A DNA stretch of 64,000 nt from contig JBFWSG010000011.1 of NCBI GenBank assembly GCA_050248495.1, forward strand, positions 62,001-126,000, read 5' to 3'. The notes under the pieces were generated by a model. That model ran no database searches. It saw nothing but the letters and a program-made list of their open reading frames with translations, and was not told the DNA's origin. How positions within the stretch are numbered: position 1 is the stretch's first letter; every line of letters begins with the position of its first letter. This stretch comes from DASYDU01 sp050248495. GTDB taxonomy: Bacteria > Planctomycetota > Planctomycetia > Pirellulales > Lacipirellulaceae. A program made the translations under genes and the position numbers. Below are positions 13,171-21,345 of this stretch, piece after piece.

Positions 13171-15862
13171 GCACGCGCACATTGAATCGACGATCGAGGC
13201 GCTGCCGGCAGCCGATCAAGATCGCCTCGCGCAGATTCTCGACGACTACCTCGTTTCGGCCGAGCTCGGCACGCCGATCAGCCCGGCCGAGCTGCTTGCG
13301 CGGCATCCGGACGACGCGGAACGGCTGCGCGGCTATTTGAGCGGGCTGCAATTGTTTCACCAGGCGGTAGCGGGCGACTCGTCGAAGTCTCTGCGGCCGA
13401 CATCGCTGATCGGCAAGGTGCTGCAGGCGAACGACACGATCGGCGACTTTCACCTGCTGAAGGAAATTGGCCGCGGCGGCATGGGCGTCGTCTACGAAGC
13501 CGAGCAGGTTTCACTCCGCCGGCGCGTGGCGCTCAAGATTCTGCCGTTCACCGTGGGACACGATGAAAAGCAGATCGGCCGGTTCAAGAACGAGGCGCAG
13601 GCGGCGGCCCAGATCAAGCACCCGAACATCGTGCCAGTGTACGCGGTGGGCGAGGAGAATGGCGTTCACTATTACGCGATGCAGCTGGTCGAAGGACGGT
13701 CGCTCGCGCCGCATCCTGCGGGCAACGAAGCGACAGTCACTGCCACGAACATCGGCTCCATCGGCTCGCACTCGCAGCGCGTCGATCTCACGAGCGCGCC
13801 TGCGCCGCAGCCGGCAGCTAGCGGACGATCAACTGCCGCCGGCGTCACGCATCGACAGGTGAACGAAGTCGCCCGCCTGGGCGCGCAGGCGGCCGAAGCC
13901 TTGCACGCAGCCCACGAATACGGCATCGTCCATCGCGACGTGAAGCCGTCGAACTTGCTGGTCGATACCGACGGCAAGCTGTGGGTCACCGACTTCGGCC
14001 TGGCCCGCTGCCGCGAAAACGACGGGCTCACGCGCACCGGCGACGTGCTGGGAACGATGCGCTACATGAGCCCCGAACAGGCGCTGGGGCGAGGCGGGCT
14101 CATCGATCACCGGACTGACATCTATTCGCTCGGCGTCACGCTATACGAGCTCTCCACGCACCACCATCCGGCCGGCGACTTGACGGACGCGCAGCTGCTG
14201 TTGGATCGACGCCGCTTCAGCGCCAAGCCGCTCACCCATTGGAATCGTCACATCCCGGTCGACTTTCAGACGATCGTGCTAAAGTCGATCGCCGAATTCC
14301 CCGGCGAGCGCTACGCGACGGCGCAGGACATGGCCGACGATTTGACCCGCTTCCTCGAAGGCAAGCCGATTCTGGCCAGTCCGCCGAGCTTTGCTTCCAA
14401 AGCGGCCAAATGGGTTCGCAGGCATCAGGGCATCACGTACGCCGCAGCGGCAGTGCTTTTCCTGGCGTTCGTCGGTCAATTCGTCAACATGCTGGTGCTC
14501 GCTGCTCAAAAGCGCGAGACCGAGCACGCCTTGGCGACTGCCCAAGAAAACATGCGGCAGGCGCTCGGCGTGCTGGAGCAATTTGGCACGAGCTATCCGG
14601 AACAGTTGGCGGCGGTTCCCGGCGCGGAGACGATTCGCGCGCGGATGCTCAACGACAGCCTCAAGTATTACGAACAATTTGCCGCGCAATCGAACGGCGA
14701 CGCGGCGCTGGCGACCGATCTGGCCCTGGCTTACGACCGCATCGGCACGCTCCGCGAGCGGCTTGAGCAACGGGACGCGGCCCTCGAGAATCATCGGGCG
14801 GCTCGCACGATTTGGCTGGCCCGGATCGCCGACGACGCAGCCGACGTCGACGCCGCCCGCAATCTCGCGCTCTGCGAGAACAACATCGCTCTGCTCCAGG
14901 CGGATTCCGGAAAAGTCGACGACGCGATCGATTCGTTGCAGCAGGCTTACAAAATTCAACAAGACCTGTTGACCGCGGATGCTAACGCGGCCAAGTTGCC
15001 GGCCGAGTTGGCAACGACCTGCAACAACCTGGGCCTCGTCCTGCGGCAAACCGACCGGCCGGCGGAAGCGATGGAACAATTCCGCCTGGCGATTGCCCGC
15101 CTGGAGCCGCTCGTGGAACACAGGCCGAAAGATGAGTCGGCGCTCCGCGTCCTGGCCGCCGCGCACAACAATCTCGGTTCGCTGCTCGACGCGAGCGATG
15201 CCGTCGCGTCATCGCGGCAGTTTCACCAGGCGATCGACTTGCAGCGGCGGCTGGTCGACGGCGATCCGATCAATCGGCTCTATCAGGGCGATCTCGCGCG
15301 AACCTACAACAACCTCGGCTACGCGCTGGTCCGCACGCGCGACTGGCAAAACGCCGAGCTGTGCTATCTCGACGCGATCAAGTTGCAGCGGCGTCTGGTC
15401 GCCCAGTCCCCGCGGGCCGGTTCGTACTCCCGCGACCTGGCGATCAGTTACAACAATCTGGGCATGGTCGAGAGCCGCGATGCGCGGTTCACCGCGGCGG
15501 AAGAGTCGTTCACACACGCGCTGGAATTGCAGAATCAGCTGCTGAAATCAGCGCCTGGCGACGCGGTGACGCTGAGCAACCTAGGCAGCGTATACAACAA
15601 TTTCGGCCTGCTGTTCGACGCCCAGCGACGCTTTGCCGACGCCGAGTCGAACTACCAGCAGGCCATCGCCCATCAGAAACAGGCGCTCGATAAGGCCCCG
15701 GAAAACCCGCGCTATCGCGAGCTTTTGAGCAATCACTACGCCAATTTTGCCAAATGCCTGGAGAGCCAGCAGAAGCAGCAGGCGGCCGCCGAAGTCGTGG
15801 CTGAACGGAATTCGCTGCTGGCCCTGCAGCATGGCGGCGGCCAGGATCTTCCCCAGAATTAA
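13142..15862 (+). CDS. Membrane Ser/Thr protein kinase with TPR sensor domain
   Basis: A 906-residue Hanks-type kinase. The kinase domain spans about residues 95-415: GRGGMG loop, VALKIL lysine, HRDVKPSN near residue 263, DFGLAR and MSPEQ. A low-complexity insert of about 50 residues (about 190-235, rich in Ser, Thr, Ala and Pro) separates the hinge from the catalytic half. One transmembrane helix (about 440-462) leads to an outside region of about 430 residues made of TPR-type repeats, many with YNNLG, which probably bind a ligand or protein partner. Two starts are possible: ATG at 13142, or GTG at 13160 with a better ribosome site (GAGG six bases upstream). Either overlaps the sigma-factor gene. 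Confidence 0.93.
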   Translation: MEARPQVKREHAHIESTIEALPAADQDRLAQILDDYLVSAELGTPISPAELLARHPDDAERLRGYLSGLQLFHQAVAGDSSKSLRPTSLIGKVLQANDTIGDFHLLKEIGRGGMGVVYEAEQVSLRRRVALKILPFTVGHDEKQIGRFKNEAQAAAQIKHPNIVPVYAVGEENGVHYYAMQLVEGRSLAPHPAGNEATVTATNIGSIGSHSQRVDLTSAPAPQPAASGRSTAAGVTHRQVNEVARLGAQAAEALHAAHEYGIVHRDVKPSNLLVDTDGKLWVTDFGLARCRENDGLTRTGDVLGTMRYMSPEQALGRGGLIDHRTDIYSLGVTLYELSTHHHPAGDLTDAQLLLDRRRFSAKPLTHWNRHIPVDFQTIVLKSIAEFPGERYATAQDMADDLTRFLEGKPILASPPSFASKAAKWVRRHQGITYAAAAVLFLAFVGQFVNMLVLAAQKRETEHALATAQENMRQALGVLEQFGTSYPEQLAAVPGAETIRARMLNDSLKYYEQFAAQSNGDAALATDLALAYDRIGTLRERLEQRDAALENHRAARTIWLARIADDAADVDAARNLALCENNIALLQADSGKVDDAIDSLQQAYKIQQDLLTADANAAKLPAELATTCNNLGLVLRQTDRPAEAMEQFRLAIARLEPLVEHRPKDESALRVLAAAHNNLGSLLDASDAVASSRQFHQAIDLQRRLVDGDPINRLYQGDLARTYNNLGYALVRTRDWQNAELCYLDAIKLQRRLVAQSPRAGSYSRDLAISYNNLGMVESRDARFTAAEESFTHALELQNQLLKSAPGDAVTLSNLGSVYNNFGLLFDAQRRFADAESNYQQAIAHQKQALDKAPENPRYRELLSNHYANFAKCLESQQKQQAAAEVVAERNSLLALQHGGGQDLPQN

Positions 15863-15927
15863 TCGCGACGGCGACCACGATTCTGACAAGCTGCGATAGA
15901 ATGGCGGTTGAACAAGCGAGACTACTC

Positions 15928-17295
15928 ATGCTGAGCCACTGGAAAAAATGGATCGCCGATCGCCTCGGCCACGACTCGCCGCGCCGGCGGCAGCGTGCGC
16001 AGCAATTCCGCGGCCAATTCGAATCGCTGGAAACTCGCAATGTGCTCACCGCCGCGATCGGCGTCGTGTCGCTCGACGTCGTGGCGGTGCACGTGGAACC
16101 GGGGTCGGTAACCGTCTACGCCGTGGCCGAGGTTCAGCCCACGAAAGTGATCGCGGGCGATTTCGGTTCTGCCGGCAAATTGTCGACGGATAGTCGTGAA
16201 TCGTACGGGCTGTGGCAACCACCGCCGATGGACTTCGGTCCGCCAATGATCCGCCCGGGCGTCTGGCAGTTGCCGATGCATTACGACAGATTCTTAACAA
16301 GCGGCGCGGGCAATTATGGCTCCGCCGGCGACGCGAGTTACCGGCCTGATACTGGAACCGGCGACACTGGCGCAGCCGACGGCGTCCCTTCCGGCGAATC
16401 CAGTTCTCCTGTCAAGGCGACCTTCAACGGCGGGACAGGAAATAACACGGCGAATAATGATCGATCGTTGGCCATCACCGACTCGATCAGGCCTGGAGGA
16501 ACACCCGATCGCGGTTATCGCTCGCCATTTGATTTCGCGGCGGGGGGTATCGCACAGTTGTCGGCGAGCTATGCTGCCCAATCCGCGCAGCCGCAGTCTC
16601 CGCTCTCGACGCAGTCTCCGCTCTCAACCAGGAACCTCGACGTCGCTTTGGAAGAGTTTTCTTCGGATTCACTCTTGTTGGCGGTCGGCTCCGACGCGGA
16701 GCGCGAAGGCAAACTCTTTGGCGACGCGGACGACGAACTTGGGGCGAAGCTCGATAGCGACGGTCAACATGAAGAGTCCGGCAAGCACACTCCGACCGAG
16801 CGCCTTGCCGAGTCGCTCGATGCTCTGCAGCGGGAGCGGGCGGCGGTCGATGCGGTGCTCGCCGAGCTGCACGAGATCACGCTCCCCGAGCAAAAGGACA
16901 CGACGGCCGACACGCAGGCGTCGGATCACAGCGAGAGCGATCGCGCGCTGCGCGACTACGCCGATCGATTCTTCATTGCCAACGGTGCCGAGACGGCAAA
17001 AGCGCCTTATGACGCCAGCGCCGGCGGTATGGTGTTGCTGGCCGCGACGGGCGACGCCAACAGCGCCGCGTTTGAACTTGCCACGTCGATCGTAACCGGT
17101 TCCGAATTGGCTGGGGCGAAGTCGGTCGCGGTGGAAGCGCCTCTTGGCGTGTACCAGGCAATCGACGTCGGCGTGCGGCCGGCAACGACCTCCGCGGCAG
17201 AGACGATCTCAAATGCCGATCCCGCCGCCAAGGTTCACACCGACGTGTCGGCCGAGAATGCGCCGGTGAAGAAGAGCGAACAGCCGTCGGCGTAG
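15928..17295 (+). CDS. LExR-motif hypothetical protein
   Basis: A 455-residue protein of unknown function; an upstream in-frame ATG at 15901 would add nine residues. Residues 22-35 (RGQFESLETRNVLTA) carry the LExRxxL motif also present in the peroxidase and LGDGDN-repeat proteins, and a short beta-rich stretch follows (GVVSLDVVAVHVEPG). The remainder is low in predicted structure, rich in Ser, Asp, Gly and Ala. It includes a duplicated QSPLST unit (about residues 228-239) and an acidic helical segment (about 255-340). It follows the kinase gene by 65 bp and may be cotranscribed. No domain was recognised. Confidence 0.7.
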   Translation: MLSHWKKWIADRLGHDSPRRRQRAQQFRGQFESLETRNVLTAAIGVVSLDVVAVHVEPGSVTVYAVAEVQPTKVIAGDFGSAGKLSTDSRESYGLWQPPPMDFGPPMIRPGVWQLPMHYDRFLTSGAGNYGSAGDASYRPDTGTGDTGAADGVPSGESSSPVKATFNGGTGNNTANNDRSLAITDSIRPGGTPDRGYRSPFDFAAGGIAQLSASYAAQSAQPQSPLSTQSPLSTRNLDVALEEFSSDSLLLAVGSDAEREGKLFGDADDELGAKLDSDGQHEESGKHTPTERLAESLDALQRERAAVDAVLAELHEITLPEQKDTTADTQASDHSESDRALRDYADRFFIANGAETAKAPYDASAGGMVLLAATGDANSAAFELATSIVTGSELAGAKSVAVEAPLGVYQAIDVGVRPATTSAAETISNADPAAKVHTDVSAENAPVKKSEQPSA

Positions 17296-17304
17296 TGCTT
17301 CCGC

Positions 17305-19641
17305 CTACTCGACGACTTCAAATTCCCCGGCCAGCGGCGCCAGCGAACTGCCGCCGACGAACACCTGGAACTTGCCGGGCTCCAGCACGCGCTGTTCATC
17401 GTTGTTGAAAAACGCGAGCGAGTCGGCTGGCAGGGCGAATTCGATCACCTGCTCCTCGCCCGGCTTGAGGTGTACTCGGCGGAAGGCCTTCAGCTCGCGG
17501 ATCGGCCGGGTAAGGCTGCCCACCAAGTCGCGGACGTAGAGTTGCACGACTTCGTCGGCTACCACGTCGCCCGTGTTCTTCACCGTCGCGCGGACCGCCA
17601 GCGTCTGGCCCGCACGTAGCTTGTTCGTCGACAGCTCGACGTCACCGTAATCGAACTTGGTGTACGACAAACCGAAGCCGAACGGATAGTACGGATACGG
17701 ACTCACGTCGAGGTAATTCGAGTTGAAGCCCTGCTCGGAGTCGATCTCATCGTCGATCTGGTGGTCGCGGGCGAAATCGTAGTCGCGCGGCGGGCGGCCG
17801 GTGTTGACGTGATTATAGTAGAGCGGGATCTGGCCAACCGACTTGGGAAAGGTGACCGGCAGCTTGCCCGAGGGCGACTCCTGGCCCCAGAGCAAATCCA
17901 CCAGCGCCGGCCCGGCCATCGTGCCCGCGTGCCAGGCGTAGAGCAAGGCGGCGACTTGGTCGGCCTGGCGGGCGATTGTCAGCGGGCGGCCGGCCTGAAT
18001 GACCAGCACCACCGGCTTGCCCGTGGCCGCGATTGCTTCCACGAGCTCGTTCTGTGCGCCCGGCAGATCGATGATGGCCCGGCTGCTGGCCTCGCCCGAA
18101 AGGCTGGCCCGTTCGCCGACGATGAGCACCACGACGTCGGACTTTTTGGCCGCGGCGACCGCTTCGGCAAATTGATCCGTGCTGCGGTCCAGGTCATCTT
18201 TCAACCCCGGGGCATAGAGCACTTCGAAATCGTTGCCGGCCGCCTCGCGGATGGCGGCGAGCGGCGTGCGGCTGTCCTCTTCCTCGCCATCGGGGATCCA
18301 GGTGCCCAGCTGCGCGAGCTTCGCATCGGCGAGCGGTCCGATAACGGCGACCTTCTTCACTTTCGCCTTGTCGAACGGCAACGTGCTATTATCGTTTTTG
18401 AGCAGCACCATCGACTCGCGGGCCGCTTTCCGCGCCAGCTCCAAATGCTCCTTGGCCAAGAGGGGCGGCTTTTTCGATTCGTCGGCATACGGCTGGTCGA
18501 ACAGGCCCAGGCGGAATTTTACCTTAAGCACTTCGCGGACCAGTGCGTCGAGATCCGCCTCTTTGACATCCCCCGACTGCACCAGCGACGCAAGGTTTTC
18601 GTGGTATACGGGGCTGGCCATGTCCATGTTCACCCCCGCATTGGCGGCGAGCCGCGCGGCGTCCTTCCCGTCGGCCGCGTAGCCGTGCGGAATCATTTCG
18701 CGGATCGACTCCCAGTCGCTGACCACGAACCCGTCGAAGCCCCATTCGTCGCGGAGGACATCGTGCAGGAAGTGTGCGTTAGCGGACGAAGGCACGCCGT
18801 TCACGTCGTTGAACGACGTCATCAACGTGGCCGCCCCCGCGTCGACGGCCGCCTTGAACGACGGCAAATAGACGTTGCGCAGCAGCGAGGGCGAAATGAC
18901 CGTGGTGTTGTAATCTCGGCCGCCCTCGGCGGCGCCGTAACAGGCAAAGTGTTTGACGCAGGCGGCCACGCGGTCTGGCGCGGTGAGGTCGTCTCCCTGG
19001 AAACCGTGGACCATCGCTGCGGCCATGGTGCTCGCGAGCACGGGGTCTTCGCCAAAACCCTCGGCAATCCGGCCCCACCGCGGGTCGCGGGCGATGTCGA
19101 CCATCGGCGCGAACGTCCAGTGGATGCCGACGGCGCGGGCTTCGCGGGCCGCGACGGCGGCCGCATCTTCAACCAATTCCGGATCCCAACTCGCCGCCTG
19201 GCCGAGCGGGATCGGGAAGATCGTGCGATAGCCGTGGATCACGTCCCGGCCGACGACGAGCGGAATCCCCAACCGGCTCTCCTTCACGGCCACGCGCTGC
19301 AAGGCGTTGATCGTGTTGGTGTTGATTTCGTTGAGGATCGATCCGAGCTGGCCCTGGCGGATGCGATTGTAGAGCTCGCTGTCGGCCACGAGATTGTCGG
19401 CATTGCCGGTCGGCGCGCCGCCGATGCCGTTGAGCTGCGTCAGCTGGCCCACCTTCTCTTCGAGGGTCATCGCGCCCAGCAGGGCCTCGACGCGGGCGTC
19501 GATGTCTTGCTGGGCATCGAGCCATGGCCGCTGCGGAACTGCGGCCGGCTTGGCTGCCGCGGCGGGTGACTGGGCCGCGGCCAACGATCCGCTGAACAGG
19601 ATGGTGCTCGCCAACACGAACGATTTCAAACGCAAATTCAT
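17305..19641 (-). CDS. bglX: Secreted GH3 beta-glucosidase (BglX-like)
   Basis: A 778-residue glycoside hydrolase family 3 enzyme that removes terminal beta-linked glucose (or xylose) from oligosaccharides. The start at 19641 is chosen for AGGCGG seven bases upstream and a following signal peptide (residues 1-23, ending AAAQ). The GH3 N-terminal barrel includes KHFACYG and the nucleophile motif FVVSDWESI. The GH3 C-terminal domain contains the long glycine-rich segment near VGERASLSGEASSR. A fibronectin type III-like domain closes the protein (VRDLVGSLTRPIRELKAF). It ends without a sorting tail and probably works in the periplasm. It lies 44 bp downstream of a sulfatase gene, fitting joint breakdown of sulfated glycans. 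Confidence 0.95.
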   Translation of the reverse strand: MNLRLKSFVLASTILFSGSLAAAQSPAAAAKPAAVPQRPWLDAQQDIDARVEALLGAMTLEEKVGQLTQLNGIGGAPTGNADNLVADSELYNRIRQGQLGSILNEINTNTINALQRVAVKESRLGIPLVVGRDVIHGYRTIFPIPLGQAASWDPELVEDAAAVAAREARAVGIHWTFAPMVDIARDPRWGRIAEGFGEDPVLASTMAAAMVHGFQGDDLTAPDRVAACVKHFACYGAAEGGRDYNTTVISPSLLRNVYLPSFKAAVDAGAATLMTSFNDVNGVPSSANAHFLHDVLRDEWGFDGFVVSDWESIREMIPHGYAADGKDAARLAANAGVNMDMASPVYHENLASLVQSGDVKEADLDALVREVLKVKFRLGLFDQPYADESKKPPLLAKEHLELARKAARESMVLLKNDNSTLPFDKAKVKKVAVIGPLADAKLAQLGTWIPDGEEEDSRTPLAAIREAAGNDFEVLYAPGLKDDLDRSTDQFAEAVAAAKKSDVVVLIVGERASLSGEASSRAIIDLPGAQNELVEAIAATGKPVVLVIQAGRPLTIARQADQVAALLYAWHAGTMAGPALVDLLWGQESPSGKLPVTFPKSVGQIPLYYNHVNTGRPPRDYDFARDHQIDDEIDSEQGFNSNYLDVSPYPYYPFGFGLSYTKFDYGDVELSTNKLRAGQTLAVRATVKNTGDVVADEVVQLYVRDLVGSLTRPIRELKAFRRVHLKPGEEQVIEFALPADSLAFFNNDEQRVLEPGKFQVFVGGSSLAPLAGEFEVVE

Positions 19642-19685
19642 ATCGATGCCGCCTGCTCTTTCGATTGTCTGCTCTAGTGTGTGAT

Positions 19686-21236
19686 TCAAGGGGCGGTCGG
19701 AATTCCCAAGTCGTCCCGCTGGCGAACCAGCTCCACCAACAGCCGCTCCTGCATGTCCGCGTATTTCGGGTCGTCCCAAAGGTTCTTGAGCTCGTGTGGA
19801 TCGTTCTTCAGATCGAACATCTGCCATTCGCCGAGCGTGTAGAACCGCATCAGCTTGGCGTCGCCGGTGGTGACGCCTTCGTGCTTGGGCACATGGTGTT
19901 CGCGATGCTCGCCTTCGTAGTAGTGATAGTAGAACGACGTTCGCCATTTCTTGGGCGTTTCGCCGACCAACAGCGGCAGGAAGCTCCGCCCTTGCATTCC
20001 CTTGGGCGCGTCGATTCCCGCGATGTCGAGAAACGTCTCGGCGAAATCGACATTCGACACCATGTGGCTCTCGACCGAGCCCGGCTTCACGACGCCCGGC
20101 CAGCGAATCACCAGCGGCGTGCGCAGCGACTCTTCGTACATGAACCGTTTGTCGAACCAGCCGTGTTCGCCCATGTAAAAGCCCTGGTCGCTGACGTAGA
20201 CGACGATCGTGTTTTCGGCCAGGCCGCTCTCGTCGAGATAATCGAGCAGTCGGCCCACGCTGTCGTCGACGCTCTCGATGCAGGCCAAGTAATCGCGCAT
20301 GTAGAGTTGATAGAACCAGCGAGTGCGATCGTCGCCGACCGGTGCAGCGGCGTCGAACTTCGCCAGCCGTGGATCGACGTGCTTCTCCCACTCGGCCCGA
20401 TCGTCGGGCGACATCTGCTTATACAGCCACGCCCGGTCATTGTTCTTTGCGTCCCAGAGCTTGACGTCCGTGGAGGGCGTCATCTGGCTGATCCGCATCT
20501 CGGCCTCTTTGGCCGCGCGGCCGCGCGTGGCGTAATCGTCGAACAGCGTCGCCGGTTCTGCAAACCTCTTGTTCTCGAATTTCGCAAGTTTTGTGGAGGC
20601 CGGGTCCCAAGGCCGATGGGGCGCTTTGTGATGCACCATGAGCAAGAACGGCTTGTGGGGATCGCGCTTATCTTTGAGCCACGACAACGATTTGTCCGTG
20701 ATGACGTCGGTCACGTAGCCGTCGACCGCGCTCTTGCCCTTGGCCGTGATGAATTCCGGCCGGTAGTATTTGCCTTGTCCCGGCAACACATCCCAGTAGT
20801 CGAAGCCGGCCGGATCGCTCGTCAGATGCCACTTGCCGACGATTGCCGTCTGGTAGCCCGCTTCGTGCAGCAGCTGGGGAAATGTCGGCAGCTTGTCGTT
20901 GAACTTCGAGTAGTGGTCGTACATGCCGTTGATGTGGCTGTACGTGCCGGTGAGGATCGCGGCCCGGCTCGGCCCGCAGAGCGAGTTGGTCACATAGCAG
21001 CGATCGAAGCGGATCCCCTCGCGCGCGATGCGATCGATGTGGGGCGTCTGGTTGCGATTCGAACCATAAGCACTGATCGCCTGAAAGGCATGATCATCGC
21101 TCATGATGTAAAGGATGTTCGGTCGCAACTTGCCGGCCGGCGCGACGGCGATCGCCTCCGCAGTAAGCAACAAGGTGGCGCACGCCAACGCGGCGAGAGA
21201 GCGAACAATCCGTGGAACGATCGAGTGGCAATTCAT
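19686..21236 (-). CDS. Secreted sulfatase (formylglycine-dependent)
   Basis: A 516-residue arylsulfatase-type hydrolase. A signal peptide covers residues 1-32. The metal site starts at SDDH (residues 46-49), and the formylglycine motif CGPSR (Cys87) is followed by AAILTG, the two halves of the sulfatase signature. Later active-site segments GKWHL, HHKAPHRPW and YVSDQGFYMGEHGW are intact, and the C-terminal domain (YELKNDPHELKNL type) is complete. Cys87 must be converted by a formylglycine-generating enzyme encoded elsewhere. Planctomycetes use many such enzymes on sulfated algal polysaccharides. The substrate cannot be read from sequence. The next gene is a GH3 glucosidase. Confidence 0.95.
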   Translation of the reverse strand: MNCHSIVPRIVRSLAALACATLLLTAEAIAVAPAGKLRPNILYIMSDDHAFQAISAYGSNRNQTPHIDRIAREGIRFDRCYVTNSLCGPSRAAILTGTYSHINGMYDHYSKFNDKLPTFPQLLHEAGYQTAIVGKWHLTSDPAGFDYWDVLPGQGKYYRPEFITAKGKSAVDGYVTDVITDKSLSWLKDKRDPHKPFLLMVHHKAPHRPWDPASTKLAKFENKRFAEPATLFDDYATRGRAAKEAEMRISQMTPSTDVKLWDAKNNDRAWLYKQMSPDDRAEWEKHVDPRLAKFDAAAPVGDDRTRWFYQLYMRDYLACIESVDDSVGRLLDYLDESGLAENTIVVYVSDQGFYMGEHGWFDKRFMYEESLRTPLVIRWPGVVKPGSVESHMVSNVDFAETFLDIAGIDAPKGMQGRSFLPLLVGETPKKWRTSFYYHYYEGEHREHHVPKHEGVTTGDAKLMRFYTLGEWQMFDLKNDPHELKNLWDDPKYADMQERLLVELVRQRDDLGIPTAP

Positions 21237-21345
21237 GCCTTGAATTTACCACGGCGACGCGGGTATCGCAGCATGCAAGGTGTTGCGCAGTAACAGTTTC
21301 TGCGCGGAGTCGCTGGGGCAAACGAGGGCGGCGGAAGTCGCCCGA

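Noticed and set aside
19642..20391. Upstream extension of the GH3 gene to 1028 codons
   Set aside because: The extension overlaps the sulfatase gene in another frame. The signal peptide and ribosome site place the start at 19641.
17761..21293. Long plus-strand frames of 602 and 542 codons
   Set aside because: They are antisense to the GH3 and sulfatase genes and have no ribosome sites or recognisable domains.
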